DNA from: Methanobrevibacter sp.
GTDB taxonomy: Archaea > Methanobacteriota > Methanobacteria > Methanobacteriales > Methanobacteriaceae
Length of the DNA stretch: 64,000 nucleotides
Assembly (NCBI GenBank): GCA_017652345.1
Contig: JAGCBE010000103.1
Span: forward strand, 62,001 to 126,000
Reading direction: 5' to 3'
How positions within the stretch are numbered: the first letter of the stretch is position 1; each line of letters begins with the position of its first letter. This document shows positions 16,038 to 22,758 of the stretch, in pieces. The translations under genes were made by a program, and so were the position numbers. Below the pieces are notes generated by a model that made no database searches, was not told the origin of the DNA, and saw nothing but the letters and a program-made list of their open reading frames with translations.

Positions 16038-16621
16038 AAACATTAATAGCAGATAAGGTTAAGGTCGACGAAGCTACCGCTAAAGGAACTTCTCGTACAA
16101 TCCCACTATCTTCTCGTTCTGGATCAATTACAGCATCTGATACAATTAGAGGTCTTTCTATTTCAGGTGTTTCTCTTGGAGATGTTAGAACTGTTTCTTC
16201 CAGCCTCGCAGATACCGCCGCCCATCTTTCTGAAGATATACATATACTATTAGACGATGAGTTTGAAACCTATAAAAAGGATAAGGAAGACAAGAAGATC
16301 TACCAAGAGACATATTCTAAGTGGTTTCCTTACGAAACCCTTTCCCCTGAGAATTTCAAGAAGATTCCAAAGAGAATTATCCGCGAATACATCATCGCGT
16401 CCTTCTCAACCTATCTTTCATTCCTCCATGCTCTTCCAAAAGACTACCGTCAAGTCACAAAGACGTCGGTTAAATTTTTCAAATCACAGTTTTCCCAATT
16501 CGGCATTTCAATTTCCGAGATAGATTCCCGCATCTCCGACGACTTCTCTGATGATCTAGCATTCGTAGAAGCCATCATAAATATGCTTACATCTGGAATA
16601 GAAGAAGAGCCTGAGGAGTAA
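16034..16621 (+). CDS. Hypothetical protein
   Basis: 195 residues. A Ser/Thr-rich N-terminus (about 17-75, with ITASDTIRGLSISGVSLGDV) is followed by a helical domain with aromatic residues (about 85-190). The acidic C-terminus ends EEEPEE. No known domain. AAAGGAGG ribosome site. Part of the C-ending-codon block. Confidence 0.68.
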   Translation: MKTLIADKVKVDEATAKGTSRTIPLSSRSGSITASDTIRGLSISGVSLGDVRTVSSSLADTAAHLSEDIHILLDDEFETYKKDKEDKKIYQETYSKWFPYETLSPENFKKIPKRIIREYIIASFSTYLSFLHALPKDYRQVTKTSVKFFKSQFSQFGISISEIDSRISDDFSDDLAFVEAIINMLTSGIEEEPEE

Positions 16622-16625
16622 ACAC

Positions 16626-16829
16626 ATGATATATACGTTTAAGGAATATACACTCAAATACACCCGTGGACCCCTATACAGGTTCATCAAGACCTATGAA
16701 TCCGATGGCTCCACACTAACCCTCCCCTCATCCAAGAAAGCCATTAAAGACTTTCTTACCCGCAATTTCGCATCCCCAGAAGTCCTCAAAGATTTCGACA
16801 TAATTTGGCAAGAATATAAACGCCTCTAA
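16626..16829 (+). CDS. Hypothetical small basic protein
   Basis: 67 residues, 4 bases after the previous stop with CTGAGGAG as ribosome site. YTFKEYTLKYTRGPLYRFIKTYESDG suggests a small beta-hairpin, then a helix. High pI. Function unknown. Confidence 0.62.
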   Translation: MIYTFKEYTLKYTRGPLYRFIKTYESDGSTLTLPSSKKAIKDFLTRNFASPEVLKDFDIIWQEYKRL

Positions 16830-16851
16830 ATAAAAGGAGAATAACACACAC

Positions 16852-17166
16852 ATGACCACAAACGAATATGAAGAATCCCTTAAAAAATCTCGCGAAATAA
16901 TTCGCCATCTCGAAACCGAAAACAACCAACTCAAAGCCCTTGTAGAGCTCCTCTCTTTTTTAGGAGAGATTACTTTAGAAGAGGACACAGATAAGGATGG
17001 ATTCGTATCTAATAATTACCATTTAAAATCTAGACCCGTCAATGAGATTCTAGATCCAAAAAATGAGATCGACTATTTCGCCCTTCGCCTTTTAGCTCCT
17101 GTCCTAGCAGAGGAAGATGTTTTCGAATCTATCTATGAAGAGAAAAATCCAAAGACAGTCAGCTAA
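16852..17166 (+). CDS. Hypothetical protein with N-terminal coiled coil
   Basis: 104 residues behind AAAGGAG. Residues 5-35 form a heptad pattern (SLKKSREIIRHLETENNQLK), and the rest is acidic. Last gene of the rightward block, followed 14 bases later by a terminator. Function unknown. Confidence 0.65.
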   Translation: MTTNEYEESLKKSREIIRHLETENNQLKALVELLSFLGEITLEEDTDKDGFVSNNYHLKSRPVNEILDPKNEIDYFALRLLAPVLAEEDVFESIYEEKNPKTVS

Positions 17167-17179
17167 AGACAACTAGCTA

Positions 17180-17208
17180 ATCCCAGGAATACATCTTGGG
17201 ACTTTTTT
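17180..17208 (+). terminator. Intrinsic terminator ending the rightward block
   Basis: TCCCAG (17181-17186) pairs with TTGGGA (17196-17201), then a run of six Ts. Confidence 0.75.
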
Positions 17209-17661
17209 ATACCTATATATTCCCATACCTATACCCATACCTAGTTCTACCTATGGACATATCTGGGTACTTATATAGGTATATCTCTACACGTGCATGT
17301 ATGTGCGTGCGTATTATAGAGAGTTCTCTTCGGAGAGTTCTAAAAAATAATAAAAAATTCCAAAAAATTCCAGAAAATAATAAATAATTCTTTTTTTTAG
17401 ATTTATCGATTTTTATCGAGATTTATTTAAAGATAGCGAAATTTAGCTAGAGAGCTAGCTTTTTGTAGGTACCTAACTTGGCCATAATAGGTACCTCTAT
17501 ATACCTACCTATATCCCTGTATTTCCATATACATTTCTATGTATGTTCCCAGGAAAAAAATATCCATCTTTTTGTAAAAAAATTCATGTGTAAAAACATG
17601 GGTTTTTATGGAAAAAAGTGGCACTAAATAGCTTTAGCTAGTTAGGGAATTTTTCCGTAAC
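17209..17661. other. Non-coding stretch with short repeats
   Basis: No credible gene. It holds repeated ACCTATA-type motifs (17210-17265, 17500-17515), a UUCG-capped mini hairpin near 17325-17336 flanked by a direct repeat of GAGAGTTCT, and AGGTACCTA (17467-17475) facing TAGGTACCT (17488-17496), which can form an 8-bp stem. The latter motif recurs at 19236 and in part at 19478. Confidence 0.55.
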
Positions 17662-17869
17662 ACTATACGCGTCGCTTCCGCTCCGCTAAGTCGTAGCTCA
17701 TCTACGATTCGCCATAAACTCTGGCTGCTTCGCGCCACTGAGTTACATATCAAACGAGAGTGTTTAATCACTGAGTTTGCATGGCGAAGGCGGTAGCGAT
17801 AGCAAGGTATGAGCATGGATTGTTAGGACGCTACCGATCCATGCGAGTACCGAGCGTAGCGCGTATAGT
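17662..17869 (+). ncRNA. Candidate structured non-coding RNA with possible pseudoknot
   Basis: A 208-base segment, richer in G+C than its surroundings, with nested exact pairings. Closing helix ACTATACGC (17662-17670)/GCGTATAGT (17861-17869), extended by CGCT/AGCG. Hairpin TCGTAG/CTACGA (17691-17707). Long helix TTCGCCAT+AAACTC (17708-17721)/GAGTTT+ATGGCGAA (17773-17788). GCATGGAT (17813-17820)/ATCCATGC (17837-17844) with outer GGTA/TACC. CGGTAGCG (17791-17798)/CGCTACCG (17829-17836) crosses the last helix, giving a pseudoknot or a switch. Two G-U pairs in the closing helix exist only on the plus strand, which favours that strand. No reading frame makes sense here. Class and function are unknown; no promoter was identified. 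Confidence 0.6.
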
Positions 17870-18247
17870 CGAGGGGACCCAACAACATGAATTTATGAAT
17901 GTTGGAAGGGGGCGTAGGGGGGGAACAAGTATATATTTATATATACTAAAGGGGGGGTACGGGAGAAGGCAAACCCCCTAAACACGTACATGCACGCGAG
18001 GGAAGGGGTATAAATCTGGGTAAAAATAGGGGTGTATTTACACGTGTGTATAGACAGCAGAAAAAACCTGTATATAAACACAGGTTGGTGTATGTATTCA
18101 AATGTATGTTTACAAACAGCTATGTGTATGTCTTTGTGTATGTGTCCCTATAGACCTCTTGGTGTACATGTGTCTAGCTGTAGCTGTAGCTGTAGCTGTA
18201 TAGAGCTGTGTGTCTATATAACGGTACACCGATATAACCATGTAGCC
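17870..18247. other. Non-coding stretch with hairpins and G-runs
   Basis: No credible gene. Visible: CCAACA/TGTTGG hairpin (about 17879-17904), two runs of seven Gs (about 17918-17924 and 17951-17957), AACCTGT/ACAGGTT hairpin (about 18064-18085) and the TAGCTG repeat listed separately. Confidence 0.5.
18175..18198. repeat. (TAGCTG)4 microsatellite
   Basis: Four perfect tandem copies of the hexamer TAGCTG, followed by TATAGAGCTG. In a non-coding stretch; could vary in copy number between isolates. Confidence 0.85.
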
Positions 18248-18457
18248 CTAATAGAGCATCTTCATAGTCACAACACTGTTTACGGTGAAACAGATACAGT
18301 TGCCTATAAAGACAAGTATGCATGTAGTCACATATCCCCATGAAGGATTAGGCATGAAAAAGTAAGCAACAAGCAATACTATGCCCAATAAGTTCAAAAA
18401 CAAATGTACAAAGAATGTTTTAAAGAAAACAGTCTCTAGAAGTTCTTGTCTATTCAT
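18248..18457 (-). CDS. Small membrane protein with its own promoter
   Basis: 69 residues from ATG 18457 behind AAAGGAG. Two hydrophobic segments (about 18-38 LFLNLLGIVLLVAYFF and 43-62 GYVTTCILVFIGNCICF). It is an isolated single gene with a perfect sigma-A promoter, in a region otherwise devoid of genes. Function unknown; it could be a membrane-acting early protein. Confidence 0.7.
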   Translation of the reverse strand: MNRQELLETVFFKTFFVHLFLNLLGIVLLVAYFFMPNPSWGYVTTCILVFIGNCICFTVNSVVTMKMLY

Positions 18458-18485
18458 AGTGAGTCTCCTTTCTATCTTCGAGACT

Positions 18486-18514
18486 ATTATAGCATGAACA
18501 GGTGGACATGTCAA
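18486..18514 (-). promoter_or_regulatory. Consensus sigma-A promoter on the minus strand
   Basis: Reading the minus strand: TTGACA (complement 18509-18514), 17 bases, TATAAT (complement 18486-18491), about 30 bases before the start of the small membrane protein. Confidence 0.87.
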
Positions 18515-18722
18515 TAGGTGGAGATAAAAATTTAGAAAGAGCTGGATCTGGATGAAAATAAAAATATGCCCTAGAATCGATTTTTATAGGTGGGGAGGTA
18601 TAAGATGTTGTCAGAAAGCTAAAAATGGAAATTTAGAGGTGTTTTGAGGCGTATGGAGGCATATCTGAGCACATGTGGAGGTGTGTATGAAGTGAAAAAT
18701 CGAAAATTTGGTAAAAAATCAT

Positions 18723-18862
18723 TGTAAATTACAAGGAAAAAATAATTTGATTTATTTTCAGGGATAATTTATCCTTGAAAGAATTTGATGTAAAAAAATG
18801 CTTATAATTTACAAGGAATTTTTAAAAAGGGTATTGACATGGGGTAAAAAGTGTGATAAAAT
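18723..18862 (+). promoter_or_regulatory. Promoter with three CAAGGA-type boxes
   Basis: Promoter: TTGACA (18834-18839), 17 bases, TAAAAT (18857-18862). Upstream, ACAAGGA occurs near 18731 and 18813, and TCAAGGA on the other strand near 18772-18778, next to the near-palindrome GGATAATTTATCC (18762-18774). The spacing of about 40 bases suggests operator sites. The remaining part, 18515-18722, shows nothing recognisable. Confidence 0.6.
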
Positions 18863-18886
18863 GTGTATAGAAGGAGGTAGAGAGGC

Positions 18887-19162
18887 ATGGAAACAGATCT
18901 TGATATCGAAGAAGATGTAGAAGAAATGGGCGATGCTGAGACAGAGGGAAAGATCACGAGCATCACAAAAGCTGTTAAAGCTAAATGTTTAGACTGTTGT
19001 GCTGGTGACAGAACAGAGGTAAAGCTATGTCCAGCTGTGAATTGTCCACTGCATGACTTTAGATTCGGTAAAAATCCTTTCAGAAAAAAGAGAGAGTATA
19101 CTGAGGAACAAAGAAAAGCTATGGGCGAGAGACTCAGAGCCATAAGAAGAGAAGGTGAATAA
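18887..19162 (+). CDS. Small Cys-rich putative zinc-binding phage protein
   Basis: 91 residues behind AAGGAGG. The core AKCLDCCAGDRTEVKLCPAV followed by NCPLHDFRFGKNPFRKK has CxxCC...C...C spacing suited to one zinc, then a basic tail. I recognise this as a short protein type common in phages of clostridia, of unknown role. It may bind nucleic acid. The N-terminus is acidic. It is a single-gene unit with its own promoter and with a terminator overlapping the stop. Confidence 0.75.
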   Translation: METDLDIEEDVEEMGDAETEGKITSITKAVKAKCLDCCAGDRTEVKLCPAVNCPLHDFRFGKNPFRKKREYTEEQRKAMGERLRAIRREGE

Positions 19163-19176
19163 CCTTCTTTTTTTTT
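19150..19176 (+). terminator. Intrinsic terminator overlapping the stop codon
   Basis: AGAAGGT (19150-19156) pairs with ACCTTCT (19162-19168), followed by a run of nine Ts. The stop codon lies in the loop. Confidence 0.9.
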
Positions 19177-19732
19177 ACGCTTTTATGGGTGAGTGTTTTT
19201 TAGGAAAAATTCACTCTGTAGATGGAGAGATAGGGAGGTACCTAAATGGGCCTAAAACTAGGACCAAACTAGGCCCTTGTAAAAACACAGAAAGTTGACC
19301 CCGTTTTTTGAAAAAACTTTCGCCCCATTTTTAGAAAAATTCAAAAAAATTGGGGGGTCGAATTCGAAAAACGCGCGCCCTGGTTTTTTAAAAAACCGCC
19401 CCCGTGGTAAAAAAATAAACCCCCGCCCCAAAGAAAAAAATCCCCCCAGAAAATAAAAGCCCTCCCCAGATATAAAAGGTACCTGTTATGGCCATAACTG
19501 GGCCCAGTTGTGTACCCCAACATATATTGTAAGATAAATGTGGGGTTAAGGGGCATAAGTTGTAAATTTTTACATGTGTTGCCCCGTAAGGATACTGCTA
19601 TTGACTAGTCTGATCCTGTTTTCTGACTACTAGCTTTCGTTAATAATCAGAAATCAAGACCAGAAACACAGTCTTGATATACACTAAAAATTTTATGGCA
19701 TGTTTAGATCGCGTGTGATGTTTGTTTAAGGC
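19177..19732. other. Convergent intergenic region with G/C tracts and palindromes
   Basis: No credible gene. Contents: AGGTACCTA (19236-19244) before the hairpin GGGCCTA/TAGGCCC (19248-19276); AT palindromes such as the 16-bp GGTTTTTTAAAAAACC (19382-19397) between C-runs; C-tracts of 5, 4, 6, 3 and 4 in 19420-19467, able to form a G-quadruplex on the minus strand; overlapping 14-bp palindromes GTTATGGCCATAAC (19485-19498) and AACTGGGCCCAGTT (19496-19509); and hairpin ATCAAGAC/GTCTTGAT (19653-19678). It lies between converging transcripts. Confidence 0.65.
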
Positions 19733-19768
19733 AAAATAAAGAGGGCTTAGCATCGCTGCCAAACCCCC
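19733..19768 (-). terminator. Intrinsic terminator for the leftward genes
   Basis: On the minus strand GGTTTGGC pairs with GCTAAGCC (including two G-U pairs) around the loop AGCGAT, extended by GGG/CCC, then a T-rich tail (complement 19734-19740). The wobble pairs work only in leftward RNA. Confidence 0.75.
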
Positions 19769-19784
19769 TTCGGATCTCTTTGTT

Positions 19785-19946
19785 TTAATGCGTACAAATC
19801 CATATGACCATCATCACGATTGCGAACACTATAAGCAAAAGACTTGCAATCTTTCCCGCTAACGGCATATCGCATGTGAAGACGCCAACGAATGTTGAAC
19901 CAACAATAAATATAAGGATAATCCATATGCCTATTATAACCCCCAT
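19785..19946 (-). CDS. Small membrane protein, two helices (53 aa)
   Basis: Reads MGVIIGIWIILIFIVGSTFV and onward, with a second hydrophobic helix LLLIVFAIVMMVIWI. ATG 19946 lies behind GGGAGG. A longer open frame over the same bases is a shadow without a plausible protein. The gene ends 17 bases before the terminator. Function unknown; holin-like size, but no endolysin is nearby. Confidence 0.65.
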   Translation of the reverse strand: MGVIIGIWIILIFIVGSTFVGVFTCDMPLAGKIASLLLIVFAIVMMVIWICTH

Positions 19947-19985
19947 ACACTTTTTCCTCCCTTCTGTGTGAAAGGTAGTTACTAG

Positions 19986-20072
19986 CTATCGTTTGTTTAC
20001 AAACCAGCTTAACACGCATGAGGCTGCGCAAGCTGCTCCAGCCGCAAACACTAGTATTATTGCGACCAACAT
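19986..20072 (-). CDS. Tiny membrane peptide (28 aa)
   Basis: Reads MLVAIILVFAAGAACAASCV, then LSWFVNKR. It has an ideal AAAGGAGGTGATG ribosome site. One transmembrane helix with a basic end. TATAAT (complement 20095-20100) lies upstream without a clear -35. It sits between the GP88-like gene and the 53-residue membrane protein, in the same direction. Function unknown. Confidence 0.55.
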   Translation of the reverse strand: MLVAIILVFAAGAACAASCVLSWFVNKR

Positions 20073-20120
20073 TGATTCATCACCTCCTTTAATAATTATA
20101 CCATAAATTTCACATTTTTT

Positions 20121-20981
20121 CTAGTGTGCGTATACAAACCTGTGTATCCCAGTCTTTGTGTAACAACCCTGACATTCTGTGCAGTGCCATGTTTTTCCTG
20201 TTTTAGGATTGATAGGATGTTTATTATCCTTTGTCGCGCCCACGGCAGGGCATCTTATGCATGCAGCTCTAGCTTTTTTCTCTTCGTCTGACATTTTTGA
20301 TGTCTTAAGATTTGAACTATCAAACTCAAATACGTTGAATACAGCATTCATCTTTCTGAGTTCTGCTATTGTATCCTTCATGCAGCCATTCCATTCAGAT
20401 ATATTGATGCATAAATTTGGAGCTGATTGTTTATGCTTTCTAAAGAATGCCAATAAAACTGGTGAATTCTTAGAATATATACCGAACCTCATCTCTGGAT
20501 GAGATAGCGCTAGCTGATTCCAGTGCTCTAGCTCTTCTAGTGACTGCAGTTCTCCACTGGTGTCGATTCTGAAGAACTTGTAGCTTAGATCTGCAGGATT
20601 CTTAGTTTGATAGAATCTCTTATTGATATTTCTGATCTGCATATCAATCTGTTTGAAACACTCTTCAAGCTTGAAGCGAATCATCAATGTATTTTCTGCC
20701 CATGATTGTGTGATGGAATTATGATGCTGCACGATTGAGCGGCGAGCATAGCAGCTTTTGAAGCAACCTGTACAGTTGTGTGAACATGTACCTTCGACAT
20801 CTGTGATTCTACGTCCCTTTGCCTCTAGCGGCGTAGAGCTGTTACCAGGCAGCGTACTCCAGTTAATCATCTTTCCAATTTTTTCATTTCCTAAGCTTAG
20901 GTGGATTCTAGCAGATTCTGCTGAGAATGTGTAGATCGGGTTTTGATCTACTTTTAGTGTTGTTTTTTCGAATTCTTTCAT
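20121..20981 (-). CDS. GP88-like Cys-rich phage protein (copy 1)
   Basis: 286 residues. Cys clusters: CSHNCTGCFKSCYARR (about 66-81) and a C-terminal set CIRC...CTECQGC. Between them, YKFFRIDTSGELQSLEELEHW and MRFGIYSKNS match a layout I associate with the phage GP88 family (SAM-radical-like proteins). A second member lies at 31961. The family is often suggested to bind an Fe-S cluster; the reaction is unknown. It has its own promoter and leads a three-gene leftward unit. Confidence 0.7.
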   Translation of the reverse strand: MKEFEKTTLKVDQNPIYTFSAESARIHLSLGNEKIGKMINWSTLPGNSSTPLEAKGRRITDVEGTCSHNCTGCFKSCYARRSIVQHHNSITQSWAENTLMIRFKLEECFKQIDMQIRNINKRFYQTKNPADLSYKFFRIDTSGELQSLEELEHWNQLALSHPEMRFGIYSKNSPVLLAFFRKHKQSAPNLCINISEWNGCMKDTIAELRKMNAVFNVFEFDSSNLKTSKMSDEEKKARAACIRCPAVGATKDNKHPINPKTGKTWHCTECQGCYTKTGIHRFVYAH

Positions 20982-21040
20982 ATTTTATCCTCTTTTCTAA
21001 ATGTTTTTTTTGCTATTATTCTAGCTTTTTGTTCACTTTA

Positions 21041-21069
21041 ATTGTAACCGTTTTTCTCAGTTTTGTCAA
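21041..21069 (-). promoter_or_regulatory. Sigma-A promoter of the GP88-like gene
   Basis: Minus strand TTGACA (complement 21064-21069), 17 bases, TACAAT (complement 21041-21046), 60 bases before the start codon. Confidence 0.82.
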
Positions 21070-21111
21070 GTGAATTCCTGAAAAAAGAATAAAAAGTTTT
21101 TTAACTTATCT

Positions 21112-21153
21112 GGTGTTGTTTCAGGGACCTTCACGGGCCCCGATTGTAACACC
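21112..21153 (-). terminator. Possible terminator hairpin at the end of the long leftward array
   Basis: GGTGTT (21112-21117) pairs with AACACC (21148-21153) around a GC-rich core with GGG/CCC. A T-run follows on the plus-strand side only, so the leftward function is uncertain. Confidence 0.35.
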
Positions 21154-21180
21154 ATTTTTTATAAAATGCATGCTATCACC

Positions 21181-21387
21181 TCAGTCTTCGAGATATTCTC
21201 TTAGCTTTATATAGTTTTCTTTTAGATCTGATTCTGTTACAGATCTATCATGTCTGCCCAAAGGATCGTCATGACAATAAAGTTCTACTTTACTGTTTGG
21301 TTGATGCTTGTCTGCATCGAACTGTAAATACAGAAGACCGTCTAGCTTAGATCGATATTCTATTGTTAATGTGAATTCAGGTTTCAT
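21181..21387 (-). CDS. Hypothetical protein
   Basis: 68 residues behind GGGGAG, last gene of the long leftward array. Beta-strands (FTLTIEYRSKLDGLLYLQFD), then a charged helix. No family recognised. Confidence 0.65.
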   Translation of the reverse strand: MKPEFTLTIEYRSKLDGLLYLQFDADKHQPNSKVELYCHDDPLGRHDRSVTESDLKENYIKLREYLED

Positions 21388-21390
21388 TTT

Positions 21391-21636
21391 TTATCTCCCC
21401 GAACGTATAACTTTTACACATCCGATGTCTTCATATTGCCAGTAGCCTGTTTCATCTTCTTCGCCTTCTGCCGACATAAGCATTACCCTGTATCCTTTCG
21501 CAAGGTAATCTATCTGCTTTGCCCATGTAAGTGCCTCGGCTTTTGTATCGAACCATGAAGACTGTAAAACGTATGGTGGGTCCATGTCCACTTCTAGATC
21601 TTTGATTTCAATATAATATCTTGTGACTTTTTTCAT
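21391..21636 (-). CDS. Hypothetical protein
   Basis: 81 residues behind AGGAGG. The pattern YYIEIKDLEV, SSWFDTKAEALTWAKQIDY, GYRVMLMSAEGEE resembles a short ferredoxin-like strand-helix-strand repeat. Three bases separate it from the next gene. Function unknown. Confidence 0.66.
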   Translation of the reverse strand: MKKVTRYYIEIKDLEVDMDPPYVLQSSWFDTKAEALTWAKQIDYLAKGYRVMLMSAEGEEDETGYWQYEDIGCVKVIRSGR

Positions 21637-21648
21637 ATTATTTTCCTC

Positions 21649-21873
21649 CTACCATTCTAAACTGAAATCAGGGCAGATACGCTCTGCCCCGTGTTCTTCA
21701 ATGCATTCCATCATTGCGTCCCAGACATTTTCATAATCTTCTTGATTAGATAGAATACGTTCTAAATCACTCTTTAGCGACTCATATTCGTCTTCACTTA
21801 CGGCAACAATAAATGAATTATTGCAATCATTCTTTTCATAATATGCAGTATCAATCACTTCAATATATTTCAT
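21649..21873 (-). CDS. Hypothetical acidic protein
   Basis: 74 residues behind AGGAGGA. Acidic and helical (EDEYESLKSDLERILSNQ), with Cys residues near both ends. No family recognised. Confidence 0.64.
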   Translation of the reverse strand: MKYIEVIDTAYYEKNDCNNSFIVAVSEDEYESLKSDLERILSNQEDYENVWDAMMECIEEHGAERICPDFSLEW

Positions 21874-21886
21874 ATTATTTATCCTC

Positions 21887-22180
21887 CTATTTATTTAAAT
21901 CTTTAATTTCAATATCACCTAAAGTGATTTCTAACTCATCTCCACTTTTTGTGGTTACCTTTGCAGACTTGCCCCAAGTTTCTTTGTTTAACTCATACTC
22001 TTCTAAAAGTTTCCAACCAAAAACTCTTTCATCTTTGCTGCAAAGACTTATTGCTTTGTTATAACAAGAAGCGCTTTCTAGAACTGTTAAACTCTTAGTT
22101 TTGATCTCAGGAACTTCAATAATCTCAGTTCTTGTGATTTTTCTTTTGTTTCTAGGAGCAAATTCAACCAATATATACAT
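21887..22180 (-). CDS. Hypothetical protein
   Basis: 97 residues from ATG 22180, which overlaps the stop of the upstream gene (TAATG), with AAGGTGAG as ribosome site. Earlier in-frame starts lie inside the upstream gene and are rejected. Basic N-terminus (APRNKRKITRTEIIEV), beta-rich C-terminus (LEITLGDIEIKDLNK). Function unknown. Confidence 0.64.
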   Translation of the reverse strand: MYILVEFAPRNKRKITRTEIIEVPEIKTKSLTVLESASCYNKAISLCSKDERVFGWKLLEEYELNKETWGKSAKVTTKSGDELEITLGDIEIKDLNK

Positions 22181-22548
22181 TATCTCACCTTCTTTTTCCA
22201 TTTGATGTTTTCTGCCCAAAATGTTGCATTTTTTCCTGAATCACCTGGGTCATTATAACTTAGTTCGAAATCAATAATTTCTTTCCCAGTTATATATTCG
22301 ATTGCCATCTTCATATCTTTCTTTATTGCTTTGTCATCGCCGTAAATAGATGTCAATGTTTCATTTTGATAGAACACACATTGATTACTACTTTCTGTAA
22401 AATCATCTAAATCTGTTTCACATTCGGTTACAGCGTATGTTCCGCCACAATGTTTATTATATACTCTACACAATCTATAAGCTGTATCTTCATCAAAACC
22501 TTCATATAGATTGTGTCCTTTAATGTCGTCTACGTAATATTTAATCAT
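22180..22548 (-). CDS. Hypothetical protein
   Basis: 122 residues. YYVDDIKGHNLYEGFDEDTA, then CRVYNKHCGGTYAVTE, gives a small alpha/beta start. A helical part ends in a basic WKKKVR tail. Only one base separates it from the previous gene. No family recognised. Confidence 0.66.
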   Translation of the reverse strand: MIKYYVDDIKGHNLYEGFDEDTAYRLCRVYNKHCGGTYAVTECETDLDDFTESSNQCVFYQNETLTSIYGDDKAIKKDMKMAIEYITGKEIIDFELSYNDPGDSGKNATFWAENIKWKKKVR

Positions 22549-22549
22549 A

Positions 22550-22744
22550 TTATTCTTCCTCCTCTTCTACCGATGTTATTTCGAATTCACTGTCTCTCTC
22601 ACTTGTTTCTTCGCTTTCTACATACATGAATTCATCATCGTATTCGCCGTTGTAGAGTTTTACTGCTACTTCTTCACTATTCTCAGCTTCAACAATTATT
22701 TCTACTACTTGAGTTATTGTTTTTGTAATTCTAAATTTTGACAT
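22550..22744 (-). CDS. Hypothetical acidic small protein
   Basis: 64 residues behind AGGAGG. Two strands and a helix (FRITKTITQVVEIIVEAENS, EEVAVKLYNGEY), then a Glu-rich tail ending EEEEE. Typical of small phage proteins with possible DNA-mimic charge, but no family is recognised. Confidence 0.64.
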   Translation of the reverse strand: MSKFRITKTITQVVEIIVEAENSEEVAVKLYNGEYDDEFMYVESEETSERDSEFEITSVEEEEE

Positions 22745-22758
22745 ACTATATTTCCTCC

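Noticed and set aside
17634..18343. Several open frames in the structured region near 17.6-18.3 kb
   Set aside because: No ribosome sites, and codons follow the helices of the RNA candidate or the TAGCTG repeat.
15391..19784. Integrase, attachment site or lysogeny switch in the non-coding region
   Set aside because: No recombinase gene, and no direct repeat paired with a tRNA end; the helix-turn-helix proteins alone do not support lysogeny.
19747..20031. 94-residue leftward open frame
   Set aside because: It covers two better small membrane-protein frames (19785-19946 and 19986-20072), each with its own ribosome site and hydrophobic helices; the long frame has Cys/Arg-rich non-protein-like sequence.
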